NCBI GenBank assembly: GCA_030428885.1
Contig: JAUIEJ010000005.1
Location: 310,001-374,000, forward strand
Length of the DNA stretch: 64,000 bases
Reading direction: 5' to 3'
Source of the DNA: Gemmatimonadota bacterium
GTDB taxonomy: Bacteria; Gemmatimonadota; Gemmatimonadetes; Longimicrobiales; Gaopeijiaceae
Shown here: one piece after another, positions 57,449 to 64,000 of the stretch
Numbering within the stretch: position 1 is the stretch's first letter
Layout of the letters: every line of letters starts with the position of its first letter
The notes under the pieces: generated by a model
Databases searched by the model: none
What the model was told of the DNA's origin: nothing
What the model saw: the letters and a program-made list of their open reading frames with translations, nothing else
Position numbers and translations under genes: made by a program

Positions 57449-59292
57449 ACGACGCGCGCCGGGGAGGCTGGGTGGCGGCCCTGGTCGCCCTGGTGGTCTT
57501 CCTCCCGGCACTGCGCAACGGCTTCGCCTACGACGACATCCTCATCATCGTCGAACACGACGCGCTCCATTCCCTGGGCGGTGTCCTGCGGAGCTTCGGG
57601 TCGCCCTGGTGGCCCGGCCCCGAGGGCGTGTCGTTCGGGCTGTGGCGGCCTCTGGCGTCGGCGGCGCTGGGGGTGCAGTGGTGGGTGTTCGGCGGGGCGC
57701 CGTGGGGATTCCATGGGGTGAACCTGCTGCTCCACGCCACCGCCGCCCTGCTGGTGGTCCGGATCGGTGCCCGGGTCCTCCCCACCCGGGTCGCCGTGTG
57801 GGCGGGCCTCGTCTTCGCGGTCCACCCGGTCCACGTGGAGGCCGTGGCCAACGTGGTGGGCTTCGCCGAACTCGCCGCCGCCGTCCTCGTCCTGGCGGCG
57901 GTGGGGATCGTGGTCCGGGATTCCGAAGGCCCGGAGGGGGTCCCGCCCGTGGGTCCGGGGCGGATCGTGGCCCTCGGGGCCCTCTATCTGGCCGCCTGCC
58001 TCACCAAGGAACACGCCATCGTCCTTCCGGCCCTGCTCTTCGTGGTGGAGGCGGCGCGCCACCGCTGGACCGTGGCCGACCTGCCGGCGGTGGTTCGGGG
58101 ACGGGCGGGGCTCTACCTCGCCCTGGCGATCGTGGCCGCGGCGGTCCTGGCCGCCCGGGTGGCGGTGCTGGGAGAGGTGGCGGCGCCTCGCCCGCCGCTG
58201 GGCGCGGGCCTTCTGGACGAGATCCCCCGTGTGCAGACCGTGGCGGCGGCGGGGTTCCACATCCTCCGCCTTCTCGCCGTCCCCCTCACCCTCTCCCCCG
58301 ACTACGCACCGGACGTGATTCCGGTGACCACGGTCTGGACCGGACCGGGGATCCTGGCCGTGGTCGTGACCCTGGGACTCCTGGTGGCCGCTCTCGTGGC
58401 CGGCCGCCGCGGCGGACGCACCGGTGCCGCCCTTCCCCTGGGGCTGGCGTGGTTCGTTCCCGCCGTGCTGCCCATCTCCAACGTCGTCTTCCTCACCGGG
58501 GTGCTGGTCGCCGAGCGGGCCCTCTACCTCCCGTCGGTGGGCATCGCCTGGATGTTCGGAGCCGGTCTGGCCTGGGCGCTGGGGCGGGGAGGCCGGGTGG
58601 GCGGGCTCCTGGTGCTGGTGCTCGGAGGACTCTGGGTCGGTCGCACGGTCACCTACGTGCCCGTCTGGGAGAGCACCGACACGGTGTTCGACCACATGGT
58701 GGCTACCGTGCCCCAGTCGGCTCGATCCCAGTGGGTTCTGGGTGACGCCCTGCTGGGGGCGGGCCGGTCCGACGAAGCCGTGGCGGCCTACGCTCGGGCC
58801 CTGGGGCGCCTCGGCGACGAGCCGCCGTTCCTGACCCGATCCGCGGGCCGTCTCCAACAGGCGGGTGAGGTGGAGGTGGCGCGGATCCTGGCCCTCCGCG
58901 CGGTGGACGTGGATTCCTCGGGATCGGCTCCTCGACTCCTGGCCGTCCTGGCCGCCGGGGAGGCCGACTGGGAGGCCACGGTGCGGTGGTCCCGGGCCAC
59001 CCTGGAAGTGCGTCCCCACGATGCCGTGGCCGGGCACCTCCTCTCCGTCGCCCTCACGGAACTCGGGCGCTATCCCGAGGCCCGGGCCGTCCGCGAAGAA
59101 CTCCTGGCCCGGGACCCGGGCGACGCCTGGCAGCCCTGGTACTGGCTCGTGGAGCTCCGGGCCCGCACCGGGGACACCCTGGGAGCCCGCGCCGCGGCGG
59201 ATTCCGCCCGGATCCGGGCCCGGGATCCCTCCGCCCGGTCGGTCATCGACAGTCTGGTGACGGCCCTCACCGGTTCCATCGAACCGTTGTAA
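57445..59292 (+). CDS. TMTC-like membrane glycosyltransferase with TPR tail (second copy)
   Basis: A 615-residue paralogue of the preceding protein. The GTG overlaps the previous TGA by four bases. Helices cover about residues 8-425. The motifs FAYDDILIIV (D30, D31), [20 protein letters not shown] and ERALYLPSVGIAW match the first copy, but the TPR-like C-terminal part is more divergent (LGDALLGAGRSDEAVAAYAR, LSVALTELGRYPEARAVREE). The two tails may select different acceptors. It is the last gene of the pilSR-GT2-TMTC chain, 200 bp before the first pilin. A TPR-membrane scaffold with no catalytic role is the alternative. Confidence 0.8.
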   Translation: MNDARRGGWVAALVALVVFLPALRNGFAYDDILIIVEHDALHSLGGVLRSFGSPWWPGPEGVSFGLWRPLASAALGVQWWVFGGAPWGFHGVNLLLHATAALLVVRIGARVLPTRVAVWAGLVFAVHPVHVEAVANVVGFAELAAAVLVLAAVGIVVRDSEGPEGVPPVGPGRIVALGALYLAACLTKEHAIVLPALLFVVEAARHRWTVADLPAVVRGRAGLYLALAIVAAAVLAARVAVLGEVAAPRPPLGAGLLDEIPRVQTVAAAGFHILRLLAVPLTLSPDYAPDVIPVTTVWTGPGILAVVVTLGLLVAALVAGRRGGRTGAALPLGLAWFVPAVLPISNVVFLTGVLVAERALYLPSVGIAWMFGAGLAWALGRGGRVGGLLVLVLGGLWVGRTVTYVPVWESTDTVFDHMVATVPQSARSQWVLGDALLGAGRSDEAVAAYARALGRLGDEPPFLTRSAGRLQQAGEVEVARILALRAVDVDSSGSAPRLLAVLAAGEADWEATVRWSRATLEVRPHDAVAGHLLSVALTELGRYPEARAVREELLARDPGDAWQPWYWLVELRARTGDTLGARAAADSARIRARDPSARSVIDSLVTALTGSIEPL

Positions 59293-59408
59293 AACTCCAG
59301 CATCTTGCAAATTCCAAGAGGAATCGACGCCAGAGACCGCAGTCGGAGTCCGGGTGTGTGTGCCGTAAGTCTTTGTTTTTGAGTGAGTTGCGTGGTTGTG
59401 GCACAGTG

Positions 59409-59423
59409 TGGCCCTCCCCTTGC
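59409..59423 (+). promoter_or_regulatory. Sigma-54 (-24/-12) promoter of the first pilin
   Basis: TGGCCCTCCCCTTGC matches TGGCMC-N5-TTGC with the strict GG-to-GC spacing. Transcription would start near 59435, about 58 bases before the pilin ATG. An A/T-rich stretch (TCTTTGTTTTTGAG, about 59368-59381) just upstream could be an IHF or activator region. No other gene is seen in 59293-59492. Confidence 0.75.
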
Positions 59424-59492
59424 CCCTACTTCGGGGCGCGAATCGAGTCCCACCTCACTCAGTACCACACCCCCCCGACCAAGGAGTCGACC

Positions 59493-59870
59493 ATGCGGGA
59501 CAACAAGGGTTTCACCCTCATCGAGCTGCTCATCGTCGTGGTGATCATCGGCATTCTCGCCGCCATCGCCATTCCGAAGTTCTCGGCCACCCGGGAGAAG
59601 GCGTACGTTTCCGCCATGAAGTCCGATCTGAAGAACCTGGCTTCGCAGCAGGAGATCTACTACTCGGACAACTACTCGTACACCACCAGCGCCACCGCCC
59701 TCGGCTTCGCCCAGTCTCAGGGCGTGACCGTGGCCATCAGCGCCGCTACGAGCACCGGCTGGGGCGCTTCGTCGACCCACAGCGGCACGCCGTCGACCTG
59801 CGCGGTCTTCTACGGCACCGCCTCCGCGGTTGCTCCGGCCTCGATCGCCGGCGCCGTGACCTGCAACTAA
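59493..59870 (+). CDS. pilA: Type IV major pilin (PilA-like), first copy
   Basis: A 125-residue prepilin. The short leader MRDNKG is cut before FTLIELLIVVVIIGILAA, with Glu at +5, by a prepilin peptidase not in this window. The helix is followed by a conserved segment (SDLKNLASQQEIYYSDN) and a Ser/Thr-rich C-terminal domain with two Cys, probably a disulfide loop. AAGGAG lies eight bases before the ATG. Expression from the sigma-54 promoter upstream fits PilSR control. Mature length (119) is on the short side, like Myxococcus- and Geobacter-related pilins. Confidence 0.93.
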   Translation: MRDNKGFTLIELLIVVVIIGILAAIAIPKFSATREKAYVSAMKSDLKNLASQQEIYYSDNYSYTTSATALGFAQSQGVTVAISAATSTGWGASSTHSGTPSTCAVFYGTASAVAPASIAGAVTCN

Positions 59871-59908
59871 GCTAGGTAGCACGCAGGTCCGGGCTCGACC
59901 GGATGGAC

Positions 59909-59949
59909 GGGGAGCGTGGCCCGGCGGGAAACCCCGGGTCACGCTCCCC
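59909..59949 (+). terminator. Hairpin between the two pilin genes
   Basis: GGGGAGCGTG/CACGCTCCCC plus an inner CCCGG/CCGGG around a nine-base loop gives a 16-bp stem (with one G-U). No U-tract follows. It may end pilA transcription or let only part of it continue into the second pilin. Confidence 0.7.
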
Positions 59950-60097
59950 TCCGCGTTTCCGGAGGCCCGAGCTGGATCGAGTTCCATGGGCCGCGTCGCG
60001 GGAGCCCCCCCGTCCCCGCCGACCGGCCGCCCCACAGACACCGAACCCACCGCCGTATTCCCGGGGGGAGTGCCCTCCCGAACCAGCGAGGTTGACC

Positions 60098-60493
60098 ATG
60101 CGCCGCTCCACCAACCGCGGATTCACCCTGATCGAACTGTTGATCGTCGTGGTGATCATCGGGATCCTGGCCGCCATCGCCATCCCGAAGTTCTCCTCCG
60201 TCCGTCAGAAGTCCTTCCGGTCCACCATGATGTCCGACCTGAAGAATCTCGCGGCCAACCAGGAGATCTACCACAACGCCAACTTCACCTACTCCACGTC
60301 CATGACGAATCTCGGAGCGGTCCAGTCCGAGGGAGTCACGGTGACCATCAACGCCGGCACCAACACCGGTTGGGCCGCCACGGCGTCCCACTCCGGAGCC
60401 CCGGGTGAGCAGTGCGGGGTCTACCATGGGTCGGCGGCTGCGGCGGGAGGCTCGCCGGGCGCGGTGGAAGGCGTCATCGCCTGCACGTACTAG
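60098..60493 (+). CDS. Type IV pilin, second copy
   Basis: A 131-residue prepilin paralogous to the first. The leader MRRSTNRG precedes FTLIELLIVVVIIGILAAIA. The middle (MMSDLKNLAANQEIYHNANF) and C-terminal domain (GVTVTINAGTNTGWAATASH) align well with the first copy, with two Cys near the end, but the last loop differs (SAAAAGGSPGAVEG). GAGG lies six bases upstream of the ATG. I see no good -24/-12 promoter of its own in 59950-60097, so it may be read through from the first gene. Confidence 0.9.
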   Translation: MRRSTNRGFTLIELLIVVVIIGILAAIAIPKFSSVRQKSFRSTMMSDLKNLAANQEIYHNANFTYSTSMTNLGAVQSEGVTVTINAGTNTGWAATASHSGAPGEQCGVYHGSAAAAGGSPGAVEGVIACTY

Positions 60494-60536
60494 ACGGAGG
60501 CGGGAGCGGGTCCCACGTTGCCCGGGCCGCGTCGGA

Positions 60537-60558
60537 CCGGCACACTGTCCCGTGCCGG
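60537..60558 (+). terminator. Hairpin after the second pilin
   Basis: CCGGCAC and GTGCCGG form a perfect 7-bp stem with an eight-base loop, 44 bases after the pilin stop and 25 bases before the next start. It might be a terminator or a structure in the kinase leader. Confidence 0.45.
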
Positions 60559-60582
60559 CCCGAACCGCCTCACGGACGCCCC

Positions 60583-61829
<1,247 letters not shown>

Positions 61830-61833
<4 letters not shown>

Positions 61834-63185
61834 AGATCCTCGTCATCGACGACGACCGGGGCCTGCGCAGGTCCCTGTCCATGATCCTGGACGACGCCGG
61901 GTATTCGGTGGTCCAGGCGTCGGACGGCGCCGAGGGGTTGCAGACGGCCCTCTCCGAGTCCCCGGCCATGATCCTCTGTGACGTGCGCATGCCCGAGATG
62001 GACGGTCTCGAGTTCCTCGACCGGTACCGGGATGAGGGTGGCGAAGCCCTCGTCCTGGTCATGACGGCCTACGGGTCGTCGGAGTTGGCGGTGGAGGCCA
62101 TGAAGAAGGGGGCCTACGACTACATCCCCAAGCCGTTCGGCGCCGACGAGGTGGTCCTCACCGTTCGGAAGGCCGAGGAGCGGGAGAACCTCCGCAAGGA
62201 GGTGGGGCGTCTCCGGAGCCAGGTGCGGGCCGATCGTCGCTTCGGCGATCTGGTGGCCCGCTCCGCCTCCATGATCGAGGCCCTGGAGGTCGCCACCAAG
62301 GTCGCCCCCCACGAGTCGCCGGTGCTCCTCTCCGGGCAGAGCGGAACGGGGAAGGAACTCGTGGCCCGCCTGATCCATCGGGAGAGCCCCCGGGCCGACG
62401 GACCGTTCGTGCCGGTGAACTGCGGCGCCATTCCGGAGAATCTCCTGGAGAGCGAGTTCTTCGGGCACGTCAAAGGGGCCTTCACCGGAGCCGATCGGGA
62501 CCGTGTGGGGCTCTTCGAGACCGCCCGGGGCGGAACGCTCTTCCTGGACGAGGTGGGGGAACTCCCGGCCAGCCTCCAGGTGAAGCTGCTCCGAGCCCTC
62601 CAGGAGCGGGAGGTCCGACCCGTGGGCGGTAACCAGACCCAGACGGTGGACGTGCGGATCATCGCCGCCACCAATCGGGACCTGGACGAGGCCGTCGCCG
62701 AGGGCGGGTTTCGGCAGGACCTCTACTACCGCCTGGCGGTGGTCCCCATCCACCTCCCCGCTCTCGTACGGCGGGCCGAGGAGATTCCCGAGCTGGCGCG
62801 GCACTTTCTGGAGCGTCACCAGGAGCGCATGGGCCTCGAGGTGGAGGGGATCGCCCCCGACGCCATGGAGGTGCTGCTCTCCTACCCCTGGCCCGGGAAC
62901 GTCCGGGAACTGGAGAACGTGCTGGAGCGGGCCCTTGTGCTCACCGAGGGCCCCAAGCTGTCGGTGGACGATCTGCCCCACAACGTTCGAAACCCCTCCC
63001 ATGGCGCCATGGTCTCCACCGACGACGACGATCTGTCGGTGAAGCGGCGGTTGGCCGAACTGGAGCGCCAACTCATCCAGCGGGCCCTGGAACGGACGTC
63101 GGGCAACAAGACCCAGGCGGCCGAGCTCCTCGAACTGAGCCCCCGGGCCCTCCGCTACAAGATCCAGGACTACGGCCTGGCCTGA
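61830..63185 (+). CDS. NtrC-type sigma-54 response regulator
   Basis: A 451-residue activator. The receiver has ILVIDDDRGLRRSL, D51 in MILCDVRMPEMDG and YIPKPFG. The AAA+ domain has GQSGTGKE, GAFTGA and [13 protein letters not shown], and the Fis-type helix-turn-helix is NKTQAAELLELSPRALRYKI. Walker A is GQSGTGKE rather than GESGTGKE, a mild variation. GTG start by overlap with the kinase gene. This is a second sigma-54 activator in the pilin locus; its target could be the pilins upstream or the pseudopilin genes downstream. Confidence 0.92.
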
Positions 63186-63249
63186 TTCGACCGGGGAATT
63201 CGTCCCCTGAGCCCATGGGATCGCCCCCTTCTCCGGGCGACCGTGGGCC

Positions 63250-63711
63250 ATGCCGACGCTCACACATCTTCCGTTTCCCCGCCGCGGTGGTGCGTCTCGC
63301 GGTGCGGGTCTTCTCGAACTCGTGGTGGCCCTCGCTCTCCTGGCGCTGGTGGCTGGAGTGGCCGGCCAGGGCCTGACGACGCTTCGGGACCGCTGGGCCG
63401 TCACGGGCGCCCGGAACGCCCTGGCCCAGCTCGTTCGCGAGGCGCGGGGCCGCGCCGTCGCCCGGGGCGGAAGCCGGGTGCTCCTCTCGGCCACCCGACA
63501 CGAAGCCGTCCTGGAGTCGGGCACGAACGTTCTGCGAACCCTCGCCCTCCAGGGGGATTTCGGGGTCCGGCTGGACCTGGGAGGGGCCGCCGACGCCACG
63601 CTGATCTTCGATCCCGCGGGAGTGGGTCGCATGGCCTCCCGGACGGTGACCCTCGTGCGGAGGAGCGCCACCGATCGCATCGTCGTGTCCGCCTACGGGA
63701 GGATCCGGTGA
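63250..63711 (+). CDS. GspH/FimT-type minor pseudopilin
   Basis: A 153-residue prepilin-like protein. The leader is long (MPTLTHLPFPRRGGASRG), and the cleavage after Gly gives AGLLELVVALALLALVAGVA with Glu at +5. The later LVREARGRAVARGGSRVLLS and a beta-rich end are typical of GspH/FimT minor pilins, which prime pilus assembly. It starts 64 bp after the activator and its stop overlaps the next gene's GTG. No sigma-54 site is clear upstream. Confidence 0.82.
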   Translation: MPTLTHLPFPRRGGASRGAGLLELVVALALLALVAGVAGQGLTTLRDRWAVTGARNALAQLVREARGRAVARGGSRVLLSATRHEAVLESGTNVLRTLALQGDFGVRLDLGGAADATLIFDPAGVGRMASRTVTLVRRSATDRIVVSAYGRIR

Positions 63712-64000
63712 CGTCGCGCCGGGGATCCGGTCTGGTGGAGCTCGCCGTGGCGCTTCTGGTGCTGTCGGTGGGGTGGGCCGCCGTGGTGGGGCTCCACGGT
63801 CTCACCCTCGAATCGGGACTCCGGGGAGCCCTGGAGGACGAGGCCCGTTGGGTGCTCCAGGTCGTGGCTGATTCCCTGGACCGGGGAGCGGGCGGGAGCG
63901 GACGCCGGGACGAGGCCTGGGGGTGGGTGACCTGGCACGGCGAGTCGGGCGGAGTGCTCCTTGAGGCGTGGTCGGTGCGGGACGGCCGCATCGCCACGCT
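63708..64000 (+). CDS. PilV/GspI-like minor pseudopilin, cut by window end
   Basis: Starts with GTG overlapping the previous TGA. About 97 residues are visible. The leader VTSRRG is followed by SGLVELAVALLVLSVGWAAV with Glu at +5, the prepilin pattern. The remainder (GLHGLTLESGLRGALEDEAR) is a continuing helix, as in PilV- or GspI-type minor pilins. The C-terminus is outside the window, so subtype is uncertain. It implies a minor-pilin operon running on downstream. Confidence 0.78.
   Translation, partial: MTSRRGSGLVELAVALLVLSVGWAAVVGLHGLTLESGLRGALEDEARWVLQVVADSLDRGAGGSGRRDEAWGWVTWHGESGGVLLEAWSVRDGRIAT

Noticed and set aside
59402-59415. A second sigma-54-like site, TGGCAC followed by TGGC, just before the chosen one
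   Set aside because: The distance between the two elements is one base short, and sigma-54 tolerates spacing changes poorly. The overlapping site at 59409-59423 fits exactly.

Overview
The window is very GC-rich, densely packed bacterial chromosome with about 50 protein genes, no tRNA or rRNA, no insertion sequence and no CRISPR array that I can see. The gene content fits Gemmatimonadota or a close relative in the FCB group. The indicators are a SprA-type giant outer-membrane protein, a PadR regulator coupled to an ADOP-type ABC permease, Myxococcus-like type IV pilus genes and many sigma-54-type two-component regulators. This assignment is an inference from gene families, not from a marker gene.

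Region by region: (1) 1-13.7 kb is envelope and pilus machinery: lptG (cut by the window edge) and lptF on the minus strand; divergent to them sprA, a tandem-HhH ComEA-like gene, and pilB-pilT-pilC closed by a hairpin. (2) 13.7-19.1 kb holds an AraC regulator, an NmrA-like oxidoreductase, a DUF1772-like membrane protein, a sulfide:quinone oxidoreductase-like flavoprotein with a 64-residue companion, and Ada. (3) 19.2-29.4 kb holds a Gcr-type membrane protein, two hybrid PAS histidine kinases with a small protein between them, a single-domain asparaginase, an aminotransferase, a TauE/SafE permease and a DUF4112 protein. (4) 29.4-38.9 kb holds padR with a 44-bp palindromic operator, an ADOP permease, an SGNH lipoprotein, a LytS kinase with a frameshifted LytTR regulator, a metallo-beta-lactamase-fold protein, and an NtrC-type regulator divergent from a stand-alone HPt protein. 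(5) 38.8-51.5 kb holds an ArsR-methyltransferase fusion with ahcY, a fatty-acid desaturase, an AGCS symporter, DUF983, btpA, a DinB-type polymerase, superoxide dismutase, a LysM protein and a GT-C membrane protein.

(6) The most interesting part is 51.7-64 kb. A PilS-like six-helix kinase, a PilR-like sigma-54 activator, a dolichol-phosphate-sugar-synthase-like GT2 enzyme and two tandem TMTC-like membrane glycosyltransferases with TPR tails are all chained by 4-base start/stop overlaps. Two type IV pilin genes follow; the first has a correctly spaced -24/-12 sigma-54 promoter. A second kinase/activator pair and two minor pseudopilin genes come next, the last cut by the window end. I infer a pilus locus in which pilin expression is controlled by PilSR-type regulators and the pilin may be O-glycosylated by the GT2-TMTC module. 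Bacterial TMTC-like enzymes coupled to a pilin locus would be worth testing.
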